The notes under the pieces were generated by a model. It saw only the letters and a list, made by a program, of their open reading frames with translations. It searched no databases and was not told the origin of the DNA. Shown here piece by piece: positions 1 through 8,604 of a DNA stretch of 64,000 nucleotides (position 1 is the first letter of the stretch; every line of letters begins with the position of its first letter). Source of the stretch: Streptomyces sp. HUAS 15-9. GTDB taxonomy: Bacteria > Actinomycetota > Actinomycetes > Streptomycetales > Streptomycetaceae. A program made the translations under genes and the position numbers. The stretch spans positions 5,828,001 through 5,892,000 of the forward strand of contig NZ_CP106798.1 of the NCBI RefSeq assembly GCF_025642155.1, written 5' to 3'.

Positions 1-2315
1 GCCACACCACCAACTACGGCTACGACGACACGGGTCGCCTGAACAAGATCACGGACCCGCTCGGCCGGGCCACCTCCTATGGCTACGACGTCGACGGCAA
101 CCGCATCAGCACCACTAACGCCCGCGGCCAGAAGGTCACCAGCACCTACGACGCCCGCAACCTGCTGACCCAGACCACCTTCTCCGACGGCACACCGACC
201 GTCACCAACACCTACGACACGGCCGGACAACCCAAGAGCATCAAGGATGGCACCGGCACCCGCACCGTCACCTACGACGATGAGGGACGGCCGCTGACCA
301 TCACCTCACCCGGCGCCACGAACCCGTTCAAGTACGTCTACAACGACAACGGCACCCTCAAGAGCCGCACCTACCCCGACGGCCGTGCCATCAGCTACAG
401 CTACGACAGTGACGGCCACATCCTCGGGCAGACCGCCGGTGGCAAGACCACCAACTACACCTGGGACGCGGGCGGCAACCTGCTGACCACCAAGCTGCCC
501 ACCACCACTGCCGTCACCGAGGCCCGCACCTACGACCGCGCGGGGCGGCTCGCCTCGGTCTCCCAGGGCACCGGTGCCCGCTTCGTCGACCGTGACGCCA
601 ACGGCCGCGTCACCAAGGACTACTTCAAGGACGCCACCACCACCGGCCTGGCCGACCGCTACGACTATGACGCGGTCGGCCGGATGACCCGCGCCTGCAC
701 CGACGCCTCTGCCACCGTCTCCTGTCTGACCACCACCGGCGGCAGCACCTACCACTACGACCAGGTCGGCAACCTCACCAACAGCTCGACCCCGACCAGT
801 ACCCGTACCAGCACCTACGACGACGCCGATCAGCTCTCCCGCAGCGTCGACGGGACTACCACCACCGACTACACCTACGACGCCGACGGCGACCTCACCA
901 AAGACGCCTCCGGCAGCTACAGCTACGACCCACTCGGCCGCCTGAAGTCCGCCACCCTCGGCAGCGACGCCTACACTTTCGTCAACGACGCCGACGGCAA
1001 CCGCACCATCACCAACAAGAACGGCGCCCTGTCCCGCACCTCCCGCTGGGACGTCGTCAACCCCCTGGCGCAGATCGCCACCGACACCGGCAGCACCGGC
1101 GCGCTGATCGCCGACTACCAGTACAACCCCGACGGCATCGCCGAATCCCAAAACCGGTCCAACGGCACCTTCTACATGCGCCATGACCGGCAGAACTCCA
1201 TCACCGCGGTCTACGACGCAGCCGGCAAAGAGAACTACACCTATACCTACAGCGCCTGGGGTGTCTCCACCGCCAAGGCCAGCACCACCGACGGCCAGAC
1301 CAGCATCTTCGGCTACACAGGCCAGTACAAAGACCCCTACCTGACCGGTCGGCTCAACCTGCGCGAGCGCGGTTACGCCCCTGCCAACGGGCGCTTCACC
1401 ACCCCCGACCCCGAACCCGCTGCCAACGACAGCCCGAACCAGTCCCCGTACGCCTACGCCAACAACGACCCCATCAACCAGTCCGACCCCTCCGGCCGCT
1501 GCCCGCTGTGCGTCAGCGCCGGCATCGGAGCCGTCGTCGGCGCCGCCATCGAAGGGGGCATTTACGGCTGGCAGCACCGCAACGGCGGCTTCACCTGGGG
1601 CGGCTTCGGCCGGGCCGCCGGAGAAGGAGCTATCACCGGCGGCATCGCCGGAGCCCTCATGCCCGGCGCCGGCAACGCAGCCGTCGAAGCGCTCGGCCTC
1701 ACCGGCGGCCGCGCACTGGCCACCTCGACCGTCGTCAACGCCGCAGTCGGAGCGGGCTTCTCCTGGGCTGTCAACGAAGCCCACTGCCAGCCCACCACTC
1801 CCTGGGACCTGCTCATTGGCGCCGCCGGAGGCGGAAGCAGCAGCCTCCTCGGCCCCGCCTTCAGCTGGCTGAAGGGCAAGCTGTCTGGTACGCCCGCGAC
1901 CGTGCCCCCACGATTCGGTCCAGGGGCAGCACACGCCGGTGATCCCGCCGTCGCTGCCGATCCAGGCCCGCACCTCGCACTCGGGCTGCAGAATGTCTAC
2001 GGCGGGGAGCGAGGAATTTTGGCCAAATTCGCTCAGGAGAAGGGGGCGATCACCTTCACGGATCCGATGTTTAAGATCCCGGCCGGTGGAGCCACCATGT
2101 CTCCGAAGATGGTCGCGGACATGATCGACCTCGTGATCACCAAAAACGGCAAAATATCCTTCAACATGCAGGGCGTAATCAACATCGAAGAGATGTTGTC
2201 CGGTGCGCCAACTCGAGCCGGACAATCCGTCACTGCAGAGGAACTCAGATACATATGCGGGAAAAAGGCGGCACGCGCAATCACCACCTTCTACAACGGT
2301 GATCCGCCCTGCTGA
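1..2315 (+). CDS. RHS/YD-repeat polymorphic toxin, 3' part (5' end outside window)
   Basis: The frame is open from the left edge and encodes about 770 visible residues. Most are YD repeats (recurring YDxxGxL, YDADGDL, YDPLGRL), which in this family build a beta-barrel cocoon around a C-terminal toxin. The RHS core signature is present near 1300-1500 (GRFTTPDPE, then SPYAYANNDPINQSDPSG). After it come a glycine/alanine-rich, partly hydrophobic stretch (about 1500-1860) and a variable C-terminal tip of about 120 residues (1960-2312) that I cannot match to a named toxin. The tip is visibly richer in A/T codons than the core, as expected for a recently exchanged toxin module. Secretion signals would lie outside the window. 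The RHS assignment is firm; the toxin activity is unknown. Confidence 0.9.
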   Translation, partial: HTTNYGYDDTGRLNKITDPLGRATSYGYDVDGNRISTTNARGQKVTSTYDARNLLTQTTFSDGTPTVTNTYDTAGQPKSIKDGTGTRTVTYDDEGRPLTITSPGATNPFKYVYNDNGTLKSRTYPDGRAISYSYDSDGHILGQTAGGKTTNYTWDAGGNLLTTKLPTTTAVTEARTYDRAGRLASVSQGTGARFVDRDANGRVTKDYFKDATTTGLADRYDYDAVGRMTRACTDASATVSCLTTTGGSTYHYDQVGNLTNSSTPTSTRTSTYDDADQLSRSVDGTTTTDYTYDADGDLTKDASGSYSYDPLGRLKSATLGSDAYTFVNDADGNRTITNKNGALSRTSRWDVVNPLAQIATDTGSTGALIADYQYNPDGIAESQNRSNGTFYMRHDRQNSITAVYDAAGKENYTYTYSAWGVSTAKASTTDGQTSIFGYTGQYKDPYLTGRLNLRERGYAPANGRFTTPDPEPAANDSPNQSPYAYANNDPINQSDPSGRCPLCVSAGIGAVVGAAIEGGIYGWQHRNGGFTWGGFGRAAGEGAITGGIAGALMPGAGNAAVEALGLTGGRALATSTVVNAAVGAGFSWAVNEAHCQPTTPWDLLIGAAGGGSSSLLGPAFSWLKGKLSGTPATVPPRFGPGAAHAGDPAVAADPGPHLALGLQNVYGGERGILAKFAQEKGAITFTDPMFKIPAGGATMSPKMVADMIDLVITKNGKISFNMQGVINIEEMLSGAPTRAGQSVTAEELRYICGKKAARAITTFYNGDPPC

Positions 2316-2330
2316 TCTATGAATCGAACC

Positions 2331-2371
2331 TGGGGAGTCGTCCTCCCGTGTCACGGGAGGACGACTCCCCA
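2331..2371. terminator. 19-bp perfect hairpin after the RHS gene
   Basis: Two 19-nt arms (2331-2349 and 2353-2371) are perfect reverse complements around a 3-nt loop, starting 15 bp after the RHS stop. There is no T-tract, which is common in Streptomyces. It most likely ends RHS transcription and insulates the small gene at 2407. Confidence 0.75.
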
Positions 2372-2406
2372 GTGCCGTCACGTCGTAGATATGGCATGAT
2401 GGCTCC

Positions 2407-2748
2407 ATGCGTACACGTTCTGAAGAGTGGAAGGTTCTGCTCGAGGAGTTCAAGCCACCACATGATCAAAACGGTGTATTCACGGAAGAGATGTGGAAAC
2501 TCATCTCCGCGGCACATGCTGATCCGATACTGGGGTCACTGTATCCAGCGATCTCGATGTGGTCGCTGACCCTCTCTAATTCGGACGTGTTTAGTGATAT
2601 TGCCGACAAATTTCCTGCCATCTCGGCGGCAGATGGAGAATATCGCGTTCTCGCGTGGCCCCATACTCAGGACATCTGCTTGTTCCTGACAAGCGATCCG
2701 GCGGAGGCCGTTCAATTCGCAGCCGAAATAATAGGCAAACAGCTGTGA
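2407..2748 (+). CDS. Putative immunity protein for the RHS toxin tip
   Basis: This 113-residue soluble acidic protein has no recognisable family. It follows the RHS gene by 92 bp on the same strand, the standard place for the cognate immunity protein. Its base composition is as A/T-rich as the toxin tip. No Shine-Dalgarno is visible before the ATG; a CATGAT hexamer ends 6 bp upstream, so the transcript may be leaderless. The immunity role is inferred from position, size and composition only. Confidence 0.6.
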   Translation: MRTRSEEWKVLLEEFKPPHDQNGVFTEEMWKLISAAHADPILGSLYPAISMWSLTLSNSDVFSDIADKFPAISAADGEYRVLAWPHTQDICLFLTSDPAEAVQFAAEIIGKQL

Positions 2749-2891
2749 TCTAACCAAGGTTCCGTCTCCGCATGCCGTGGCCGAAGCCGTGCCGATGAAC
2801 CCCATGAATTCGCGAAAGGCAGTCGCAGAAGCGTCGAGCAGCAAAGTGTATATGTTGAGCCGCTAGGGATTATGGTCCCGCTGAATTTCGC

Positions 2892-3209
2892 ATGAAAGGC
2901 GTAGAGGTGGCGCCACGGTCGTGGGAGCTGAAGAGCGGAGATACAGCTCTTGGTGTCCTCTTCCTCATTGACATTGACCAGCCCTGGTTCCGGTGCGAAT
3001 TCATGCCAGGCGAAGGCTGGGCTGAATTCGGCCAACTCTTCGATGCGCAGGCCGCTGCTGTTGACAGCACAGACGACCAGAGAATAGTGGAAGCCGTCGG
3101 AGCTGTCAGGGATCTACCGCTCAAGCTCCACCCCCTGGGAGAAGGGGAGACCATTACCCCTTTCATCATCCAGATCCGCAACGGCGAGAAGGTAAATTTC
3201 CGCTACTGA
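2892..3209 (+). CDS. Small hypothetical protein, possible second immunity protein
   Basis: A 105-residue protein (starts MKGVEVAPRSWEL, ends NGEKVNFRY) with alternating hydrophobic/charged stretches suggesting a beta-rich fold, and no membrane segment. It is the third gene of the RHS unit. Accessory immunity genes are often stacked behind RHS loci, but it could be unrelated cargo. The frame is open back to 2859 without another start codon. No ribosome-binding site is obvious, so the start is uncertain. Confidence 0.5.
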   Translation: MKGVEVAPRSWELKSGDTALGVLFLIDIDQPWFRCEFMPGEGWAEFGQLFDAQAAAVDSTDDQRIVEAVGAVRDLPLKLHPLGEGETITPFIIQIRNGEKVNFRY

Positions 3210-3382
3210 TAGCGTTGACGAAGAGGGATTGTTCCTCAGAATCCTGACGCCACCGTCGAGGGCCCCTCCGGCGGGCGCATCAGGGAGCCGGTTCGCGTAG
3301 CGGCCCTGCACACTCCCCGACACCCCCCCGCATCTTATAGCGGCTAACACAATGAGGTGGATAAGCCACACATTTGACGCTT

Positions 3383-3883
3383 CTATTGCCAGCCGTCGAG
3401 GGAGACCTCCGGGCCTCCCCTAAGGTACCGGTGGAGGGCACTCGCGGTGGTGTCCACGAAGTCTTCGGGGATTGCGTCGGCGTCGATCCACCGGACCTGG
3501 GCGTGCTTGCGGGGTTCGCGGTTTTCGGGTTCGCCGGTCCAATCATGGGCGGTGAAGACGACGGTGAGGAAGCCGTTGGGTGCCTCCACGCCCCAGGCAC
3601 CATGGATGATGTGGGCGACCTTCAGGGCCTCCGGTTTCACGGTCAGGCCGGTCTCTTCGTACAGCTCGCGCACGGCGGTTTCGGTGATGGGTTCGCCGGG
3701 TTCGCTCTTGCCGACGGGGAGGTCCCACATGCCTTGGGCGAACTTGGCGTTCTGGCTGCGTTGGAGGAGGACGACGCGGTTGGTGGTCTTGTCGTGGACG
3801 ATGACGGCGGCGACCAGCAGGGTCATGGATTCGAGAGCGGGCGGCAGGGCTTTGGGCTGGTCGTCGGTTGTCCGCTGAGCCAC
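3383..3883 (-). CDS. Nudix hydrolase
   Basis: A 166-residue protein with a perfect Nudix box (G-x5-E-x7-REUxEExGU), seen as GKSEPGE followed by RELYEETGL around residues 58-80. Nudix enzymes hydrolyse nucleoside diphosphates linked to another moiety, using a metal held by the box glutamates; the substrate cannot be read from sequence. Start is GTG preceded by AAGGGA. It lies 35 bp downstream of the XRE regulator on the same strand, so the two are probably co-transcribed. Nudix proteins occur on actinomycete integrative elements, for example the pSAM2 immunity factor Pif, which makes a role in element biology possible but unproven. Confidence 0.88.
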   Translation of the reverse strand: MAQRTTDDQPKALPPALESMTLLVAAVIVHDKTTNRVVLLQRSQNAKFAQGMWDLPVGKSEPGEPITETAVRELYEETGLTVKPEALKVAHIIHGAWGVEAPNGFLTVVFTAHDWTGEPENREPRKHAQVRWIDADAIPEDFVDTTASALHRYLRGGPEVSLDGWQ

Positions 3884-3918
3884 GGCTTGTGTCCCTTCGT
3901 CGGCCGGATGGTGGCAGC

Positions 3919-5274
3919 TTAGGCCAGTGCTTCGCGTGCGCGGCGGGCGAGTTCGGCGGCTCCGGGCACTTTGCGGCGCTGGTAGATGGAGAGTGTGGAG
4001 CGGAGCGAGGTGATCGCTTTGCGGGTGCGGTCGGAAGTCATGCCCTCCATGAGGGCCAGGGCCTGTGACCAGGCGGCTACGGCCTCGTCGGCTCGGGCCT
4101 GGGCTGCGAGGCTGTCGCCGAGGTCGGCATAGGTAAGGGCGTGTACGCGCTTGTACTTCTCCGGGTCCCAGCGCACCAGGGCATCGCGGTGCTGTTGCTC
4201 AGTGCCGACGTGGTCGGCCAGGTCAGTCAAAGTGCGGGCGGTGTGGCTGGCGACGGTGCCGGCGGCCGGGCCGCTGACGCGGGAGTAGCTGGGCTGGGGC
4301 CCGTCGTCGCGTAGGAGGGCGTCTTCGGCGGTGAGCAGGGCGCGGGCCGCTGCGGGCTTCGCGCCGACCGAGGCGTAGGCGCGGGCGTGGGTGATGTGCA
4401 GTAGCGCCTCGGTCTGGCCGTCGACGTGGCCCAGGCCGCGGGCGAGGGCGCCTTCGACGAGGTCGACGCAGTGGTGGGGTTGCTTGAGGCTCAGTGCCTG
4501 ATGGGCGAGGGCGCGCATCATCCAGGAGGCGTGGCCGCGTGGGTCGGCTTCGCAGGCGAGTTGGTAGCCGACCTGGTAGTAGCGCTGGGCGGCGCCTTCC
4601 TGGCCAAGGTCGTGATGCTTCCACCCAGCGAGGTACGCGAGTTCGGCGACGGCGCCGAAGGCCGCCTGCCGTAAGGCTTCGTTCGGGAATCGGCCGCGGA
4701 GCATGGGGGCGGCCGTGTCGGCGAGGTAGGCGGTGACGGTGGTCAGGCCGTGCCCGCCGCCGAGGCGTTCGTCGGCCGCGCTGAAGGCCGCGGTGATCTG
4801 CCTTACGACGTCCACGTCCTCCATTCCGACCAGGGAGCTGCCGGTGCGGGCCCGCAGCATGCGGGCGGTGGCCTCGTGGTCGTAGAAGAGCGGCATGGCC
4901 ACGCCGACCGTGGTGAAGGCAGCCACGGCAAGGAAGCGGCGGCGTTCGACGTCGGCACGGCCTAGATCGGTGGCGGCCAGAACAGGATCGGGCTCCTGCG
5001 CCACCGTAGTTTCGGGTGCCCGAAGGCCAATCTCCACCAGAGTGATGGGGCGGCCTGTCCGGCGGGACAGCGCCTCAGCGAGGTACTGGCCGGTCCGTCC
5101 GGTCGGCTGGCGTGTGCCGTTCACCCAGTGGGAGACGGCCGACTTGTTGGTCTGGAGGACCTCGCCGTTCTCGGCCGCGATACGCCGGATGTCCTTCGCC
5201 AGAGCCTCGTACGTGCAGCCGATCGCCTCGATGACGTCACGCAGGCGGGAGTTGGGACCTCTCGGCGCTGCCAC
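3919..5274 (-). CDS. XRE-type regulator with TPR-like C-terminal domain
   Basis: 451 residues. The N-terminal about 75 residues form an XRE/Cro helix-turn-helix (residues about 14-70, including NKSAVSHWVNGTRQP). The rest is alpha-helical with alanine-rich TPR-like repeats. This architecture is common in Streptomyces regulators that sense a peptide or partner. Start is GTG with GGAGCGGAGG upstream. It is divergent from the cassette starting at 5500, with two GTATAC boxes between them, so it probably controls itself and that cassette. Confidence 0.8.
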   Translation of the reverse strand: MAAPRGPNSRLRDVIEAIGCTYEALAKDIRRIAAENGEVLQTNKSAVSHWVNGTRQPTGRTGQYLAEALSRRTGRPITLVEIGLRAPETTVAQEPDPVLAATDLGRADVERRRFLAVAAFTTVGVAMPLFYDHEATARMLRARTGSSLVGMEDVDVVRQITAAFSAADERLGGGHGLTTVTAYLADTAAPMLRGRFPNEALRQAAFGAVAELAYLAGWKHHDLGQEGAAQRYYQVGYQLACEADPRGHASWMMRALAHQALSLKQPHHCVDLVEGALARGLGHVDGQTEALLHITHARAYASVGAKPAAARALLTAEDALLRDDGPQPSYSRVSGPAAGTVASHTARTLTDLADHVGTEQQHRDALVRWDPEKYKRVHALTYADLGDSLAAQARADEAVAAWSQALALMEGMTSDRTRKAITSLRSTLSIYQRRKVPGAAELARRAREALA

Positions 5275-5295
5275 GATCGCCTCCGCTCCGGTGCT

Positions 5296-5310
5296 GTATA
5301 CCGCGTATAC
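5296..5310. promoter_or_regulatory. Paired GTATAC operator-like repeat
   Basis: GTATAC occurs at 5296-5301 and again at 5305-5310, separated by CGC, giving a near-perfect 15-bp dyad. It lies 22 bp before the start of the XRE regulator gene and about 190 bp before the divergent gene at 5500. It is a good candidate for the regulator's own operator. Confidence 0.5.
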
Positions 5311-5499
5311 CGCTTCAACTGCCTCTCACCGTACCCACTGTGCGTGACGGAGGGTTCACTAAACATCAGCCGCCCGGCCCCGGTCCGACACCGTGACCAG
5401 GCTCCCCCCTTCGGCCGGGCGGCCCCCGAAGTTCCGTACGCCTACACCGGGTTCGGGCATTCCTGTGCCCGAGCCCGGCCGATCAGAGACGGAGACACG

Positions 5500-6252
5500 G
5501 TGACCACCATCGACACCAAGGCCGCCATCACGGTCGTACTGCCTGAGGCGTTCGACGAGCGCTGGAGCCGTTTGCCCGGCATCCAGGTCGACGGCCGGCA
5601 CATCACCATCGACCCGGCCGAGTACTTCTTCCGCTTCGAGTCCAACACCTGGCTCGTCGCCGATTGGGAGCTGGTCAAGTCCCAGCTCCTGGACGTGGAG
5701 GAGACCACCGAGAGTGCGGTCGAGCAGCTCGCGCTGGACTTCATCAAGACCCACGCCGCCTCAACCTCGGACGCCGCCCGAGTCCTGTCCACCGCGTACG
5801 AGGTGTACGCCTACCTGTTCCGCGACGAGCACCTCGCCAACCTCGGCCTGCCGCAGATCACCGCCGAGCACCTGCGGATGCTGCGCGAGGCGGCCACGCT
5901 GATGGCACTGAACAAGGTCGAGCTGGACGGGCACATCTCCAACGTCGGCCCGTGCTGGTTCTTCCCCGCCGCCACCTCCGTCGTCTTCGACCTGGACGAC
6001 GAGATGGGCGGGACGCTCGACGAGGTCTACCACGGCGGCTGGTTCAACGAGCACCGCCGTATCGAGTCCATCAAGGCCCACGCCGCTCTCGGCGGCCGGC
6101 TCGTGCACGGCTGCCAGTCCGTGCCGGACCAGTCCGGCGGAGTCGTCGCGCCCTACGGTGCGTCGATGACCGCCTTCCGCGACGACCTCGCGGCCTTCAA
6201 GGCCGGCTGGATCGAGCAGGTCTACGCCCATCGCGTGAGCCCTGCCGCATAG
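5500..6252 (+). CDS. Conserved hypothetical protein, first gene of a four-gene cassette
   Basis: 250 residues, unrecognised. The GTG start at 5500 is chosen because GGAG precedes it by five bases and the protein then begins VTTIDTKAAITVVLPE; upstream codons look non-coding. It is soluble and acidic, with a helical middle (TAYEVYAYLFRDEHLANLG) and a conserved-looking segment VELDGHISNVGPCWFFPAA. It is followed by kinase-like, methyltransferase and HAD genes on the same strand with short gaps, suggesting a small biosynthetic or modification operon under the divergent XRE regulator. Confidence 0.7.
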   Translation: MTTIDTKAAITVVLPEAFDERWSRLPGIQVDGRHITIDPAEYFFRFESNTWLVADWELVKSQLLDVEETTESAVEQLALDFIKTHAASTSDAARVLSTAYEVYAYLFRDEHLANLGLPQITAEHLRMLREAATLMALNKVELDGHISNVGPCWFFPAATSVVFDLDDEMGGTLDEVYHGGWFNEHRRIESIKAHAALGGRLVHGCQSVPDQSGGVVAPYGASMTAFRDDLAAFKAGWIEQVYAHRVSPAA

Positions 6253-6334
6253 CACCACACCGCACACCAGGCTCCGGGGCGGGCCGGCATCTCTCGCCCG
6301 CCCCGGATGCCCCCAACCTCCCTGGAGCCCCCAC

Positions 6335-7246
6335 GTGACCGCGAACCCCAGCGCCGAACTCCTCGACAACCTGCTCACCCTGGCCGGACGGACCACCGCC
6401 CTGCGCGAGGAGGTGCGCGTGTGGTCCATGTCCGGTGTCGAGCGCCTGACCTTCCCTGACGCCAGCACCGCGATCTTCAAGTACGCGAAGCGGCCCTTCG
6501 ACAGCGAGGATCAGTCCCTCCGTCTGGCACATACGCTCGGCGTCCCCGTCCCGCAGGTCCACGCCTCCGCCGTCCTGGACGGTTGGCTCGGCATGCTCAT
6601 GGAAGACCTCGGCCCTGCCGTCCGCGACGCCGACGACCTCGACGGCACCGCCGCCGCCGTGGTCCTGCACGGCACCCGTACGGCTGCCGCCCTGCCCGTC
6701 CTCGACCAGGTCAGCCTCTGCTCACTGCCGAACCGCGCCCTGGAACACCTCGCCCAGCTCCGCAAGGCCGAGCGCTGGCAAGACACGGACGACATCGAGG
6801 ACGCGCTCGACCGGATCGCTCAGGCCGCCAAGGCCCGGTCTGCCGGTACGACGGTGGCGCCGTTCGGCTGGGTGCACTCCGAGTTCCACCCCACCAGCCT
6901 CCACATCGGCCAACAAGGCTGGCGGCTGCTGGACTTCGCCCGCGCCTTCACCGGCCCCGGCCTGCTCGACCTGGCCAGCTGGCACGGCACCCTCGACACT
7001 CCCGATCCCGTACGTCTGCGGGTCTTCCTGGAGCAGTACGTCACCGCCGGCGGCACCCCCGACGCCCTCACTCGGCGCGGCGGACTCACCGCCGAGAACT
7101 GGGCGCTGGGCTGGCACCGCATGTGGGCCGTCGAGTGGTTCATGGAACAGTCCATCCGCTGGATCAACGACCCGGCCACCGACCCCGCCTACATCAAGGC
7201 TGTACGCCGTCACCTCACCGACGTCCTTCACCTTCTGGAGGTCTGA
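6335..7246 (+). CDS. Aminoglycoside-phosphotransferase-fold kinase-like protein
   Basis: 303 residues. The C-terminal half carries a variant of the APH/choline-kinase catalytic loop, HSEFHPTS (about residue 184), and a metal-binding segment LLDFARAF followed by GPGLLDLASW. The canonical catalytic aspartate of HGDxxxxN is replaced by Glu-Phe-His here, so activity may be altered. The N-lobe is short. Start GTG at 6335 with GGAG 7 nt upstream. The next gene begins 1 bp after the stop, indicating coupled translation. The natural substrate is unknown; I see no reason to call it a resistance enzyme. Confidence 0.72.
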   Translation: MTANPSAELLDNLLTLAGRTTALREEVRVWSMSGVERLTFPDASTAIFKYAKRPFDSEDQSLRLAHTLGVPVPQVHASAVLDGWLGMLMEDLGPAVRDADDLDGTAAAVVLHGTRTAAALPVLDQVSLCSLPNRALEHLAQLRKAERWQDTDDIEDALDRIAQAAKARSAGTTVAPFGWVHSEFHPTSLHIGQQGWRLLDFARAFTGPGLLDLASWHGTLDTPDPVRLRVFLEQYVTAGGTPDALTRRGGLTAENWALGWHRMWAVEWFMEQSIRWINDPATDPAYIKAVRRHLTDVLHLLEV

Positions 7247-7247
7247 C

Positions 7248-7940
7248 GTGCTCGCCCAGGCTTCCCCGTGGTACGCCCACGCACTCCAGCGCACTACGGC
7301 CAGCCCCGCCGAGCCGCTGTCGGTACCCGCTCGGATGGAATGGACAACGCGGCCTGGCAGCGGGCCCGGAGCCGAGATTCTCGGCTCGGACCTGCGCCGC
7401 AAGCGGCTGCTGGAACTCGGCTGCGGCCCCGGTCACAACGCCGCCCACCTCGCCACCCGCTACGGCGCCCAGGTCACCGGTGTCGATCTGGTCGGCCTGC
7501 AGGTCCGCCGGGCCCGGTCGCACTACGGGCGGCTGAACAATCTGACCTTCGTCGCCGGCCATGCCCTGCACTACCTGCAAGCCTCCGACGAGCAGTTCGA
7601 CGCCATCTACTCCGTTTTCGGGGCCATCGGCTTGGTAGCCCCCGAGCTTCTGCTCCCGGCCATCGCCCCGCACCTCAAACCCGGGCGCACCCTCGCCTTC
7701 TCCGTCCCCCACCCCAAGCGCGGCGGCTTGCGACCCACCGCCGACGACCGACCCCGCCGGGACTACGTCACTCTCCCCGACCGCACCCGACTACCCATCG
7801 CCCGCTGGGACTTCGATGCCGACCGATGGGAGAAACACCTCGACCGCGCCGGCCTCTGGCTCACCTCGGCCCAGGAGTTCCACGATGCCCGCCGCGGCCT
7901 CTGGCCCACCACGTTGCTGATCACCGCGCGCAAGCTCTGA
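7248..7940 (+). CDS. Class I SAM-dependent methyltransferase
   Basis: 230 residues with motif I LLELGCGPGHNAAHLA (about residues 50-65), an acidic motif II (TGVDLVG) and the post-motif loop FDAIYSVFGAIG, all typical of small-molecule methyltransferases. The GTG start lies 1 bp after the preceding stop and GGAGG falls inside that gene's last codons, so the pair is translationally coupled. Substrate unknown. Confidence 0.85.
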   Translation: MLAQASPWYAHALQRTTASPAEPLSVPARMEWTTRPGSGPGAEILGSDLRRKRLLELGCGPGHNAAHLATRYGAQVTGVDLVGLQVRRARSHYGRLNNLTFVAGHALHYLQASDEQFDAIYSVFGAIGLVAPELLLPAIAPHLKPGRTLAFSVPHPKRGGLRPTADDRPRRDYVTLPDRTRLPIARWDFDADRWEKHLDRAGLWLTSAQEFHDARRGLWPTTLLITARKL

Positions 7941-7971
7941 CCCCCACTCCGCCGTCTCTTGGGAGAAACCG

Positions 7972-8550
7972 ATGCGCCCGCCCTATCTGCTCCTCGACGT
8001 CGACGGCGTCCTCATACCCTTCCCGGACGCCGGTGGGACCAGTCCGGCCACCCACGACTGCCACGACGTCGTTCCCACCGGCCGTAGCGCCGACGATCCG
8101 GTCACCGTCTGGCTCAGCCCGAGCCATGGCCCCTTGCTCATGGACGTGATACGAACCGGCCTGGTCACCCCGATCTGGTGCACCAGCTGGCGCCAAGACG
8201 CCACCACACTGATCGGGCCGCTCCTCGGCCTCCCGTCCCTGCCATACGTCGACCTCCCGCGTCCGCAGATCACCACCAGCCACCCCAACGGCTACCTCTG
8301 GAAACGAGACCATGTCGATGTCTGGCTGGGCGACATGCCTGTTGCTTGGGTCGACGACGACTTCACCGCCGTCGACCATGCCTGGGCAGCAGAGCGCACG
8401 GCGCGTGGGATGGCGACTTTCCTGGTCCAGCCTGATCCCCACATCGGGTTGTTGGCCGGGCACCTGGCTGAGGTCATGGAATGGGTTGACCGCTTGTCCG
8501 TCGTGCCAGCCAGCGAATCCGCTGGTGCTCCTGGAGCCGAAGCAGCCTGA
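7972..8550 (+). CDS. HAD-fold hydrolase-like protein
   Basis: 192 residues. HAD motif I is DVDGVLIPF (residues 9-17, with both nucleophile-type aspartates). A CTSW segment sits near the usual motif II threonine/serine, and WVDDDF matches motif IV. Such proteins are usually phosphatases. It is the last gene of the 5500-8550 cassette and has GGGAG 7 nt before its ATG. Confidence 0.78.
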   Translation: MRPPYLLLDVDGVLIPFPDAGGTSPATHDCHDVVPTGRSADDPVTVWLSPSHGPLLMDVIRTGLVTPIWCTSWRQDATTLIGPLLGLPSLPYVDLPRPQITTSHPNGYLWKRDHVDVWLGDMPVAWVDDDFTAVDHAWAAERTARGMATFLVQPDPHIGLLAGHLAEVMEWVDRLSVVPASESAGAPGAEAA

Positions 8551-8593
8551 AGTGATCACGGAGCAGGACCTCAACACCGTCCGACAGCCAACT

Positions 8594-8604
8594 GCTTGAT
8601 CTAT
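8594..8604 (+). repeat. 11-bp inverted repeat, left copy
   Basis: GCTTGATCTAT straddles the relaxase stop codon. Its exact reverse complement lies at 11944-11954, just past the integrase stop. Together they bracket the relaxase-mobC-integrase block. Confidence 0.5.

Noticed and set aside
6335..7246. Aminoglycoside resistance gene
   Set aside because: Only the kinase fold is supported and the catalytic loop is atypical; the neighbours suggest biosynthesis or modification.
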